DNA of 64,000 bases, from NCBI GenBank assembly GCA_030015575.1, contig JASDDO010000004.1, positions 318,688,654 to 318,752,653 on the forward strand, written 5' to 3'. The notes beneath the pieces are model-generated. The model saw only the letters and a program-made list of their open reading frames with translations. It had not been told where the DNA came from and ran no database searches. Below, piece after piece: positions 34,858-46,909 of this stretch. This DNA is from Agapanthus africanus (lineage: Eukaryota; Streptophyta; Magnoliopsida; Asparagales; Amaryllidaceae). Both the position numbers and the translations under genes were made by a program. Numbering within the stretch: position 1 is the stretch's first letter; each line of letters begins with the position of its first letter.

Positions 34858-35263
34858 ACTAAAACTCATTAACCAAGTTAATCAAATTTTCATACATACT
34901 TTGGTTTTGGGTTGTCATGATTCATGACAAAGCCGCTAATTTCCATGCTACTCCTAATTTCCTTTTGTTTTTATCCAGAACACTCCGTATCACTATGATG
35001 ATCCATTGTTTGGAAATGCCATCATATAGTTATATACGAATTCAAAGAAATTATTTCAGCCAAGGATGACCACTGGTTTTGGAGAAATTGAATAGGATTA
35101 TTCGGTTGTCTCTTCCCTTTACTTTCTTTTAAGTTGCGAGAGCTTCTAGTATTAGGATAGTATACTTATTACACTTATTAGATAGTTTTCTTCTAAATCT
35201 TAGGCTGGTGTTGAAAGGTAGGAAAGGAAGAAAACCAATTAGATTAAGTGTGGTGTATAGAAA
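34858..35263. other. Unclassified 0.4 kb between F and array G
   Basis: AT-rich, no gene. I recognise no element. It contains the palindrome TGTCATGA-T-TCATGACA (34913-34929). It may be the old insertion site or a remnant of F. Confidence 0.5.
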
Positions 35264-38200
35264 TGTCACGACCCGAAGGTACGGAACGTGACCGTTACTT
35301 AAATTACGAAATGTCTAAAGGTGTAACATAATCTTAGTAAGCCGAAGCCTAGAAATTTAAACCATTTAAAAGAAGAAGTCAAGGAAAACATGTTTTAAAA
35401 CAACATCAAATTTCTCAAAATTTTCGACAGAGTCTCCTTTATAAAAATTGTCCCCAAACGGGTACAAATAAGAATATATACATAAGCAATAAATAAAGGC
35501 ATCCCCAAGCGGGAGCTAGCCCTTCGCCAATTGGCGGTCACAACCACGCAAGCAATAATATACAATGTTGAAGGGCGAGGAACAAAACTCAAAGAAAACC
35601 ATCAGAAAACCATAATAGTACAAGCACGACTCTAAGGTCGAAAGAGTAAGCAACCGATCTTCTAAATTTAACAAGTAATGCAAGTCTGGTTGATAGAGCT
35701 TACTAGATACGAATGAAATAATAAAAGTATAAGGGCGGTCCTGATACAAGTGAACCAACCAACCAAGCAAATCACCCTGAATGAAATGATGTGCCAGCAA
35801 GCTGCCAAGGAAACCTGTACATCGAAACCTGCAAGAAAATTTGGCACAACGGGGATGGGTTGCCAACTCGTGAGTAGAAGACATCTACGAGGAGAAATCG
35901 CATGCACGACGCTCTCCTAGGTCATAATAATATAATTAATATAACAATAGTTGTCTTGTAGTAGCAGGGTAATAATCTATGCATAAGTGAAATGCTCAGT
36001 GCTCGTGTAAGTGCCTTAAGTAATAACATGTCATGTGTATGAGTATGCATGCACCATGAATGTAAAACAATCAACCATGAAATCTGGATATATCTGTAAG
36101 AAATCTTTAACTTTTATCGTAGTAAAATTTGTGTGGTAGCCTGAAACAACATCAATGAAATCCATGGAAATCCGTGTCAAGTATCGACACAAAACATATA
36201 AATCTCAAGGTCTCAATACCTCATAGTCTCAATATCTCGGGCTCCGTTAGACCGGATCGGCCCATATCATCAAATCTCACGACAACGGTTGGTATTCTCC
36301 GGATATCCTCCGTGCCAGACATCACCCGTAGGTAGTCTTCCCCTGCCAGGCTCATCGTCTACAACTCGAGCTTCTTACCCCGGGGTACCATACTGGGCCC
36401 ACTATGTACCCGAGACGGTTCATCCACTCCTCGAATCGGGTCTCGAAATCCAACAGAAAACATGAAATCTCATGGTGGACGATACATACATCATGAGAAA
36501 ACCGCAACTTGCATTTTAAAAAAAAATGATGATACTATGCTTTTATTAAATTCTTGCGGTTTTCCCCCAAAATCAAGAAATCTCATAGAAATCCAAAATC
36601 CCAAAATCATGAGTAAGTAAATAATGAGTATCGGTATAAGCCCCACAATACAGCATGATAATATGAATATGTAAATGCGTGAAGTGTCTAAGTAATAAAT
36701 GCAATGTCTAAACTAGCACATGAGAGTAATCACACAATATTATATTGGACTAGCATTTAGCTGATTATATCAATAAAAAGATAATATGTTCTAAAGTGTA
36801 CGTGACATGGTAATTACCGATGATGATGTGTGTGAGCCAGCAAATAAGTGTACGTGGATCATGCGCATCATCGGTAATGGTGCTGGTGACCTAACAGGCA
36901 GAGCTTCATATTAGCTAAAGAAACATATGTATGAATATGCAATGCGATGTATACAACATGAATATAACGGTGAATGTGTAGTAAACGCACAACTAGAGAA
37001 TACATACTAATTACGATTCATACAGTTTACTGTTTGGAAAACGCACGAATCGTGTTTTTTAGAAAATTAGGGGCTACGGGGTTTTTATGAAAAGATATGT
37101 CCATTGAAAAATCCGTAGTATCCCTCAGGCTGTCTTTAAAAATGCGCACGATTAGTTAGTTTTGTAAATAAGTATGACTCAAGCCTAAACTAAGATCTAC
37201 CTAACCAACTAAGGGACTAACTAAAGACACTAGTCGAAAGGTAAAAAAAATCCTCCTAAAATCTGAGTCGGTATCTCTAGTAGTCGGCGATCCAGCCTCA
37301 ATAGCGTCACGTACATTGTACGACTTCCTCGAGTCAAGAGTGCGTATCAATCATCACATCTATTCCTCGTATGTTAAAATCCATCGTACGGCATCCCAAA
37401 ATCGGGGTATGGGTCAACTATCATATATATATACATCATCGTTCGTATAATATCATCATCAAATCATATCATGATCAAGGGTACTGTACTATAATCGCAT
37501 ATATCCCAATATCATCAAACATATATCATCGTCTGTGTAAATATACATCGTCAAATGATCCACTAAAATATCATGTCAGATGTCATATCGTGATTAAGTC
37601 ACATATTACAATCCAGATTCTATTCTAGAGTCTCGTTCATTTCAATGTCATCAACACATATTATCATTTATATAAATATATTTTATATAATCTCATTTCC
37701 CAATGATCCGCTAATATCATAACACATCTCATGTGATAACTCGATCAAATATCCAATAGATCACGGCATCAAGCCTAGTCATATCGACTCATCCCTAGGT
37801 ATCATATAACATCCTCATATCACATGTATATGTTGTATATATAAATATAGCTACACACATTCCTATACACACACACACACATATACACCAAGTCAAATTT
37901 ATGTGTGTGTGTGTGTGTCTACATAAAACCTAAAAATTCCCTCCTAGGCAATCATCCTCTGGGTAAGTCCTTCTAAATCAGTCTAATCCAACCTAAAGTC
38001 TTCAATAGTGCCCTACTCGCCAAGAATCTGAGGTCACGCCCGACTTCCTAATAATAATATGTAGTATCTTTATTCTACTTTTGCGGGGGTGCTATACGCC
38101 ATCCACCCGACTTCCCGTAGATACATCTACTCACCTGGTCCTTATCTGCCGAAGTCGATACCGCCATCCTCTTCTTCATCGTACGAAGTCCACGTGTGGG

Positions 38201-39920
38201 GTACCTATACGCAAACAAATATAATATCGTAAATCGAAATCACGGACAAAACCAAAACGGCGCACGAAACACGCATATGTTAAAAACTATGACCCGCTCA
38301 TGCAAAAGAACTAAATAACCCTCGATATTGGAGTACAAATGCCGATTAATCGAGATAAAATACAAACGTACAAATCGTAGATCCAAAACTCACTAATTAT
38401 AATATAAATAGGGGTTAAATCATCAAAATCATAAAATTATTCGAATCGTTTTATTTCGTAAAAACCTAGAAAGCACTAAATTTGCGTTTTAATTCGAAAC
38501 TTGATGTTTTAACCCAACTAACGGCCATAATAGTCACTAAATATCATAACTAAGTCATACAAACAATCACCATAATTTAATCTCATCAATTTGTATAAAA
38601 TCCAAAATTCTAGTTTGCAAAAATATCAAATTTTAAAACTTTTTAAAGCAAAATTCACAATTCAACAACTAAGCTAGATTTTACATATTTTAAATTGTTA
38701 AACCACTCATGGAAACCTTAATGATGTGCCAAAAACCCTAACTAGATTTTAATCCCACATTTTAAATTTATTTCTAAAAACCTAGTTAGCAAAATAGCAT
38801 AATTATCACAATTTTTAAATTAACAATTAGCAACTTGTAACCAAATTAGGTTTTGCATTCAACTAACATGTTAATCGCCTCATTAAAACCATAATCTAAT
38901 GATAGAAACCCTCATCATAATTTTATCTCACCAATATACATGATTAATAAAATCTAGTTTGCGAATAGCTTAATTTGAACAATTAAAATGTAACAATTAG
39001 TAATTTGACAACTAAATTTCATTTTGTATTCCCTAAGATGTTACACTACACTTTCAAACCATGATTACATGATAAGAACCCTAATTTGCATTCAAAAACC
39101 CTTTCTTAAATTTTTCAAATTAACAACTAGCACAAAATTAACACTTAAATATCCGAGATTTAAGCAATTTGCACAACAATTTCACTATAAGTTTAAGATT
39201 TATACCCCACAAAATTAAAGATCTAACATGAAAATCTTGTACTCCAAAATGGCTTCTTGCTTCATAAATCCAAGCTATATTGGTCAAGGAATAACGGGTA
39301 GTATTTAGATTAGGATATTAATGAAGTTTTTATATGGATTTTTGAGGCAAAAATGATGAATTTTTGAGAGAAAATGAGAGGGGGAAAAATGGGGGCAGCA
39401 TGGGAGAGGGCTCGGCCAAGGTGAGGTGAGGAAAAATAGTGAAGTGAGAGTGTGTAGAAATGTGTGGAAACATCCTTAACGAATGCATCTTTTCACTTAA
39501 AACCTTAATTATATAAATTTTTTCTAATTTAAACATTTTCCTAGAAAAGTCTAGAACCATGGAAAAAAATTTTGAGAAAGGATTTTGCATGTTACACACT
39601 TGATTCTAATATGTCATGGCTCACTTTGTAAAAATTAACCCATTTCTAATTTGTAATTTGCACTAATTTAATTTATAATTAAAGCTTATGTTAATATTTG
39701 AATTTAATTAATTAAGGAAAAATATTTAAGTAAACTAATAAATTATAAGTGACAAAATAAGTACCAAATACTAGCAATTACATAGTTAAAATAGGCCTAT
39801 TTAAATCTATATTGAAAAATAATTATAGTTAAGTTTTACGGAAAATACGGTTTATTTTATCGATTATCGGAAAATTCACCTAAATGATTTTATTTATTTA
39901 TTTATATTTAAAACGTTACA
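35264..39920 (-). repeat. G LTR1
   Basis: 4657 bp, plus-strand ends TGTCACGACCCG and AAAACGTTACA. Features: inverted repeat 36813-36825/36866-36878; CA run near 37863-37880 facing a GT run at 37902-37918; a TATA-rich stretch at 37670-37692. The minus-strand frame 35516-35884 has partial counterparts in LTR2 and LTR3 but no recognisable domain. Confidence 0.88.
36813..36878. repeat. 13-bp perfect inverted repeat in G LTR1
   Basis: ATTACCGATGATG (36813-36825) and CATCATCGGTAAT (36866-36878), flanked by near copies of AGTGTACGTG. Conserved in LTR2 (43277-43289/43330-43342) and LTR3 (60084-60096/60137-60149). Confidence 0.8.
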
Positions 39921-39937
39921 ATCTTCCCCTCTTGAAG
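39921..39937 (-). other. G polypurine tract, unit 1
   Basis: The minus strand reads CTTCAAGAGGGGAAGAT next to the LTR start TGTAACG. Equivalent tracts are at 56723-56739 and 63232-63247. Different from the copia tracts in this window. Confidence 0.8.
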
Positions 39938-40361
39938 AAATTCGGTCTCCGAATTTAAATTAAAACTTCCCCCAATTACTAAGACATTTCAGTAAAGCAC
40001 TCAAATCGTCGGGGCTCCGAAATCATCAATACTTAAAACACATCTTAGCACAATGCATGCGCACCAAAAGTAAGTACATAACTCAAAATCAAAACTCCAT
40101 CAAGCATCACGTAATTATCGGAGTTATGGTGAAAACACAATGTCCAAATCCAATACGAAAACCAACATGCTATACATCAAAACTATAACTTGTATATAGT
40201 ACGCATCGTTATAAAATGATTCAATCCTCGGAAAAGAAATGCATGCAAAAACACCTAGGTACCGGTCTCAGAACAGTCCTTCTCGATTATTAAGCCAAAT
40301 AGTAAATGTCATAAAAACGTACTGCTCAAAATGAAATCAATCTCAAATACAGTATACAAAG

Positions 40362-40830
40362 TACCCCGTGCACCCGGTGCGCACGGAAATCGAAATCAAA
40401 TACAGATGCCACGAATACGCACAGAAACAAAACTAAGTGCAACAGGTGTGCACCAGAAACATCTTTCAAGTGCAACAGGTGTGCACGACTACACTATCAG
40501 GTGCATCTAATCTACACAATCCCCGATTTAGTGCATCTGGTGTGCACAAAATCAAATCAAGTGCGCCAAGTGTGTGCAAGAATCTCAATCAAGTGCACAT
40601 GGTGCACGAAAACATATACCGCATATCAAAATCGAAATCACAGTACGAAAAGTTCATGAAAACTATGCCGAAGCATACGTCAATATCATGTGCAACCCAT
40701 ATGCACGAAATCAAATCAATATCTCAAAATGTATAAAAATTAAAATCAAGTGCAATGGGCATGCAAAAATCGAACATCAGTACAACTGATATATAAATCA
40801 CGAATATAGTGTAATGAATGCACATTTAGG
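40362..40830. repeat. Array of GTGCA...TGCAC dyads, INT1
   Basis: About ten imperfect palindromes such as GTGCAACAGGTGTGCAC, GTGCATCTGGTGTGCAC and GTGCACATGGTGCAC, spaced roughly 30-60 bp and often preceded by ATCAA. The same array is in INT2 (about 57170-57640) and INT3 (63678 to about 63965). Confidence 0.75.
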
Positions 40831-41142
40831 AAATACCAATCATAAATCGAAATCATCAAAATACCCGAATCCAAACAACGGAAATGTGATATTCGAAAAC
40901 ACCAACGTCAATGTGCTCCTCTTCCCTCTGGTGTCGACCGATTCGAACTTGTCTCTTCGTAGTTGTATAAACTGTGCTACAAACGGATATACTAATCTCT
41001 AGATTCTCCCGAGTAATGTATCCCATCACATGATATCCGGACTACGTTAAAGTTTTCGATCGATTTATCAAATTCCCATAATTCCCCGAGAGCTCAACAC
41101 TCAAGTAAAGTTTAAAAATATCCAGCACATGCCCAGCATCTG

Positions 41143-41271
41143 TGGACCAGCCGTAGAAGGGCAAACCCAAGCCTCACTAATGGCACCGCGGAACTGCCGC
41201 AAACCCTAAGGTTCACCAGCATTCGCATGGTCATTATGTCGAGTTAGGGTATCATTATTCTAGAGGGTCCA
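41143..41271 (-). other. 130-nt structured leader module, G INT1 copy
   Basis: Element-sense TGGACC...GGTCCA (6-bp P1: 41266-41271 with 41143-41148), TAGAA with TTCTA (41258-41262, 41154-41158), apical AACC-TTAG-GGTT (41202-41213). Similar over its whole length to the D leader copy (GAACCTTAGGGTTTGC, CCTTCTACGGCTGGTCCA). It lies 411 nt from the primer site. Confidence 0.78.
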
Positions 41272-41681
41272 TAGAAATACCTGCATGTTCTTCCGAATAC
41301 CTTAAACTTGGGAAAATGGGTTTCTGACATTCGTTCGAACCTTTTAACTTCGTCTGGACGACATGTGAATAACCTTCGTCGGCACGCTAAGCAATATTTC
41401 AACCCTTCAGAATAGACTATACCCTAACGGTCATCGCATTCTAGCCATAGCTCTCTCTTCCCGTGCGACCGTGGTAACAGAAACCATCATCCGATATCGA
41501 CGAAGATAGATCAAAGGAACCAATAGAATACAGTGCAAAGAAATGTACATCCTAAGGCTTCTTAAGCAGAATAGCATATCGTAAGTATGCCGCGGATCAT
41601 ACCCACGGTACGTCACTTTACCTAAGTCACTTACTCCATCAACTAAGGTCAAACTAGACTCGGACAAAGGTTAAACCTAGC

Positions 41682-41693
41682 GCTCTGATACCA
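41682..41693 (-). other. G primer binding site, unit 1
   Basis: The minus strand reads TGGTATCAGAGC four bases after the LTR end TCGTGACA. The second unit has the same site at 58504-58515. Confidence 0.88.
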
Positions 41694-41697
41694 ACTT

Positions 41698-44047
41698 TGT
41701 CACGACCCGAAGGTACGGAATGTGACCGACACTTAAATTACGAAACGTCTAAAGGCATAACATAATCTAAGTAAGCCGAAGCCCAGAAATCTAAACCATT
41801 TAAAAGAAAAAGTCAAGAAAATCATGTTTTAAAACAACATCAAATTTCTCAAAATTTTCGGCAGTCTCCTTTGTAAAAACTGGCCCCAAACGGGTACAAA
41901 TAAGAATATATACATAAGCAATAAAAAGAGGCATCCCCAAGTGGGAGCTAGCTCTTCGCCAATTGGCGGTCACAACCACGCAAGCAATAATATACAACGC
42001 TGAAGGACAAGGAACAAAACTCAAAGAAAACCATCAGAAAACCATAATAGTACAAGCCCGACTCTAAGGTCGAAAGAGTAAGCAACTGGTCTTCTAAATT
42101 TAACAAGTAATATAAGTCTGGTTAATTGAGCTTACTAGATACAAATGAAATAATAAAAGTACAATGGCGGTCCTGATACAATTGAATCAACCTACCAAGC
42201 AAATCATCCTGAATGAAATGTTGTGCCAGCAAGATGCCAAGGAAACCTGTAAATTGAAACCTGTAAGAAAATTTGGCACAACGGAGGTGAGTTTCCAACT
42301 CGTGAGTAGAAGACATCTACGAGTAGAAATCACATGCACGACGCTCTCCTAGGTCATAACAATAAACTTAATACAACACTAGTCGTCTTATAGTGGCAGG
42401 GTAATAATCTATGCATAAGTGAAATGCTCAGTGCTCGTGTCAGTGTCTCAAGTAGTAACATGTCATGTGTATGAGTATGCATGCACCATGAATGTAAAAC
42501 AATCAACTATGAAATCTGGATATATCTGTAAGAAATCTTTAACTTTTATCATAGTAAAATTTGTCTGGTAAGCTAAAACATCATCAATGAAGTCCATGGA
42601 AATCCGTGTCAAGCATCGACACAAAACATGTAAATCTCAAGGTCTTAATACCTCATAGTCTCAATACCTCATAGTCTCAATATCTCATAGTCTTAATATC
42701 TCGGGCTCCGTCAGTTCGGATCGGCCCATTTCATCAAATCTTACGACAACGGTCGGTATCCTCCGGATATCCGCCGTGCCAGACATCACCGGTAGGTAGT
42801 CTTTCCCTGCCAGGCTTATCGTCTACAACTCGAGCTTCTTACCCCGGGGTACCATATCGGGCCCACCATGTACCCGAGACGGTTTATCCACTCCTCGAAT
42901 CAGGTCTCGAAATCCAACATAAAACTTGAAATCTCATAGTGGATGACACATACATCACGAGAAAACCGGAACTTGCACTTTTAAAGAAAATGATGATATT
43001 AAACTTTTATTATATTCTTGCGGTTTTCTCCCAAAATCAAGAAATCTCATAGAAATCCAAAATCCCAAAATCATGAGTAAGTAAATAATGAGTATCGGCA
43101 TAAGCCCCATAATACTGCATGATAATATGAATATGTGAATGCATGAACTGTCTAAGTATTAAATGCAATGTCTAAACAAGCACATGAGAGTAATCACACA
43201 ATATTATATTGGACTAGCATTTAGCTGATTATATAAATAAAAAGATAATATGTTCTAAAGTGTACGTGACATGGAAATTACCGATGATGATGTGTGTGAG
43301 CCGGCAAATAAGTGTACGTGAATCATGCGCATCATCGGTAATGGTGCTGGTGTCCTAACAGGCAGAGCTTCATATTAGCTAAAGAAACATATGTATGAAT
43401 ATGCAATGCGAAGAATACAACATGAAAATAACGGTGAATGTGTAGTAAACGCACAACTAGAGAATACATACTAATTACGAGTCATACAGTTTGTTGTTTG
43501 GAAAAAGCACGAATCGTGGTTTTTAGAAAATTAGGGGCTTCAGGGTTTTTATGAAAAGAAATGTCCTTTGAAAAATCCGTAGTATCCCTCAGGCTGTCTT
43601 TAAAAATGCGCACGATTCGTTAGTTTTGAAAATAAGTATGACTCGAGCCTAAACTAAGATCTACCAAACCAACTAAGGAACTAACTAAAGACACTAGTCG
43701 AAAGGTAAGAAAAATCCTCCTAAAGTTTGAGTCGGTATCTCTAATAGTCGGCGATTCAGCCTCAATAGCGTCACGTACGTAGTACGACTTCCTCGAGTCA
43801 AGAGTGTGGATCAATCATCACATCTATTCCTCGTACGGTGAAATCCATCGTACGGCATCCCAAAATCGCGGTACGGGTTAATTATCACATATATATACAT
43901 CATCGTTCGTATAATATCATCATCAAACCATATCATGATCAAGGGTACTGTACTATAATCGCATACATCCCAATATCATCAAACATATATCATCGTCTGT
44001 GTAAATATACATCGTCAAATGATCCAATAAAATATCATGTCAGATGT
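41698..44047 (-). repeat. G LTR2, left part
   Basis: Begins TGTCACGACCCG; colinear with LTR1. Interrupted after GATGT (44043-44047) by element H. The inverted repeat is at 43277-43342. Confidence 0.88.
44043..44047. repeat. Target-site duplication of element H, left copy
   Basis: GATGT, identical to 54401-54405; LTR1 has a single GATGT at this place (CAGATGTCATATCG). Confidence 0.92.
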
Positions 44048-46244
44048 TGTTAGTTATATGTATGCCCTAGAGGCCATTACTGTACATCTGATGTATATTG
44101 TAATGGATGCTTGGACATATATAGGGAGGACTTTCTTGCTCGACATGATAGTATGCTATCTGGTTGTACTTTATCTTAACATGTACTATGATTGTCTCTA
44201 TGTTACATGTTGATAAAGCCCTTAGGATATGTGCTCGACTACTGGGACTATGATGAGATCATACTAGTAGGGCCACGGTAGGCGACGAGTACATCCTATA
44301 ACTGTTCCTAGTCAAGGGTGTATCGAGACAGGGCATCGATACACCAGAGTAGACTAGTGTATACGCATCTTGACCCATATGATAGGCGATGGATGATCCC
44401 ATATCCATCGGTGTTTGACATCAAGGATGGTGTATGGGTGCTCAGTGGAGACTGGGTACACTGGACGGACTCGCCGAGAACTCCCAGATGGTATTATACC
44501 TCACGTCAGATGGCAGTTCTCTGGTGACACTGGTACAGATTAGTCTGTAGACCCGAGATAGTCATAGAGTTTTGTGTGATTCCCACTGTGCTTTGATTTC
44601 CATCATACCACGTCCAAGAGGGCGTGCAAAAAGGTGGCTTTTGGGTACAATCCCGAATCGCATGGAGGCAATGAGCGATAGGAGGGTATTCGTCTTTCCC
44701 GGTATAGGGAGTTGATGTTGTGCTGTGTTCGATTGGCTATAAATGGAAATCCCTGGCCAGGGATGCTGAGATTTGCTGGTAAGTGTTATCAGTAGTTTCT
44801 CGAACTGTTATAGAACTCATATTGACACGACTTATCAAGTTACTGGGGTCTGACGTTTACCACCCCTAGGCGAGATATGCGACATATCAGAAGAAGAGAC
44901 CGGACTGTACGGGGGTGTTACTGATTGGATTCACAGGAGAATATATAGGCTTTCTTGTTGATCTTCTGATCGCTCAATACCTGGGTGGCTGTTACGTTTA
45001 GCTGACCGCTTGCAGCTTATGGGTGTTTGATATGATCATCACCTACTGCCGGCGTATTGACGATTCTATAGAGTCCTACACAGTGGTTTCTTGTCTCGGG
45101 CAAAATGGAGTAGGAGTACATATTTGATATGTGCGGGACCGAGAACAATACGTGTATGTGATACCGTATTAGATTCTCATGATATGAGATATCGGCCGGG
45201 TATATATGATATAGCCGGGTCATCGGATCAAGTGTTGATTCGATGAACTGATACAGATAATATTAGTCGGTTATTTGTGAAATAGCCGGATTATCGAATC
45301 AAGTGCTGATTCGATAATTTAATGTATAATTATATATTTGATATATTAAATTACATTAACTGATATAAGCTCACTAAAAGATTCTTTTTCTCACTCGGGT
45401 ATACATTGATATATATGCGATATATGTTAATTGTATTATTTTATTTTGTTACAATAAATATTGTATATGTGATATATAATATTGTAACATGTTAGGGTTA
45501 TTAATGCAATATGTTTAGTGGAGATTAAACATGGTCAGGGTTTGTTTTGGGTTAAGCTTTTCTAGAAGTTTCTTGAAGCTTTGCTTTTTGTTTTTGCAAA
45601 GATATTTTGTAAAGATATTTAGTTATGGTATTTGTTAACCCAACTCAACCGTTGACCATGGTTCACTCTCTACATGGGTTAAGTTATCATACTTAACCCA
45701 TGGTTGTATTTCTAACCACACAACACTTTCATTATTCATCACAAAAGAAATGGTTCTTCTTCTTCCTTCTCCTTTTCAATGGAAAAGCTTTCTAGCTTTT
45801 TCATTAGTGATGATTTTGAGTGAGATTATGAAAACAAATGAGAGCTAAAATCCTACTTGATCATCCTAATCTATCCTAGCCATTTAGATTAAGGTGTTCA
45901 CTTCATTTGTGAGTGAGAGTTTGTGTTAAAGAAACTTCAAGGTAGATCATCTTAGTTATCGAAGATCGGAAGCAAGTTTGCGTCATTCTCTTCGTGGAGC
46001 CTCTCTAGAGTCCGGGTACATGATGATCGTAGAGAAGGGACCTCAACACGGAGCTTATGAAGCAAAGGACCGTACTATAAAGTTTGTAATCCCAAACTCT
46101 TAGATGTTAAAGTGTTTAACATGCTTTGTTTCGCCTAATCTTTAGTTTAAAGATCTTGGTTAGGGTTGTTCGGCACATCTAAATTTTAAATCGGGCATGG
46201 TTGATGCCTTATAGAACCTTGTGAGAGTGCCTAGTAACCCTACA
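44048..46244 (+). repeat. Element H 5' LTR
   Basis: 2197 bp, TGTTAGTTATATG...AACCCTACA. TATA-like CATATATAG (44116-44124), hairpin GATAG-TATG-CTATC (44147-44160). The 69-codon frame is at 44318-44527 and matches those in the C LTRs. Confidence 0.93.
44116..44160 (+). promoter_or_regulatory. TATA-like box and start-proximal hairpin, H 5' LTR
   Basis: CATATATAGGGAGG followed 23-36 bp later by the hairpin. The hairpin falls where the transcript should begin, so it could lie at the RNA 5' end or in R. Confidence 0.5.
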
Positions 46245-46245
46245 G

Positions 46246-46257
46246 TGGTATCAGAGC
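46246..46257 (+). other. Element H primer binding site
   Basis: TGGTATCAGAGC, one base after the 5' LTR. Confidence 0.93.
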
Positions 46258-46778
46258 CAAGTTAGAGCTTTAGGCGAAGTCTAAACGAAATTTAAAGTCC
46301 GATCGAACTCCGAATACCCGTAAAACCCTAGTTTCTGGAAATTTTTTCAAAAGTTGATATTTTTCATATTAAAAATGCTTAGAAAATTTAGCAGGTAATT
46401 GTATGAGTTACTGTAAAAAACGACCCCAAAATACCTTTATTGCGCCGCGGAACCGCGGCCGTACCCTTGCTTGCACGGCAGTTCTACGGCGCTACAGTGG
46501 AATTAGGGTTGCATTTTTGTATAGTAATGTCCGTATGTATTTCCTTATGCTTCTGGGAATTTTTAATTTTACTCAAGTGTTGAGTTTTCTGGGTTGTATT
46601 GGGAACTCGTTGATTCGATCGGAAAGTATAACTTCGTTTAGTTTGTCCGGGTAATTTTTAGAACATGTTAAAAAGTTCGAACGGATATTAATAACTCATT
46701 TTTTCCCCTGCCTGAAAATTTCCAAGTGTTGGATTTTTCTGTAGTTTAAGAACGTTCTAAGTCGTGCAAGTAACGCGG

Positions 46779-46909
46779 TGGACCCTCTAGAAGACAACAA
46801 ACCTTAACTCGATTATGTGACCGTCTGAACCGCCTCTAAACCTTAGGGTTTGTGGCAGTACGGCGTTGCCACATGTGAGACGTTGGCTTGACCCTTCTAC
46901 TGCTGGACT
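46779..46909 (+). other. 130-nt structured leader module, H copy
   Basis: TAGAAG (46788-46793) with CTTCTA (46894-46899), apical AACC-TTAG-GGTT (46839-46850). P1 GGACC (46780-46784) with GGACT (46905-46909) has lost its central pair. About 522 nt from the primer site. Confidence 0.72.

Larger units (their letters stand above)
39921..41697 (-). other. G internal region INT1 (non-coding)
   Basis: 1777 bp between LTR1 and LTR2. It has no gag or pol similarity in any frame I could read. It holds a polypurine tract, an array of GTGCA dyads (40362-40830), the 130-nt module shared with copia leaders (41143-41271) and a primer site (41682-41693). The 99-codon plus-strand frame at 40437-40736 is the dyad array read antisense. 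Confidence 0.82.

Noticed and set aside
37371-37628. 85-codon frame rich in Ile, Tyr and His, repeated at 43838 and 60655
   Set aside because: Low-complexity ATC/CAT-rich LTR sequence; recurs only because the LTR recurs.
40437-40736. 99-codon plus-strand frame, also at 57240-57539
   Set aside because: It is the GTGCA dyad array read antisense to the element; a stop interrupts the third copy at 63931. No domain.
35264-41697. Hidden gag, pol or env in unit 1 of array G
   Set aside because: Looked for zinc-knuckle, DTG, D-D-E and YVDD motifs in the listed translations; none found. The unit appears non-coding.
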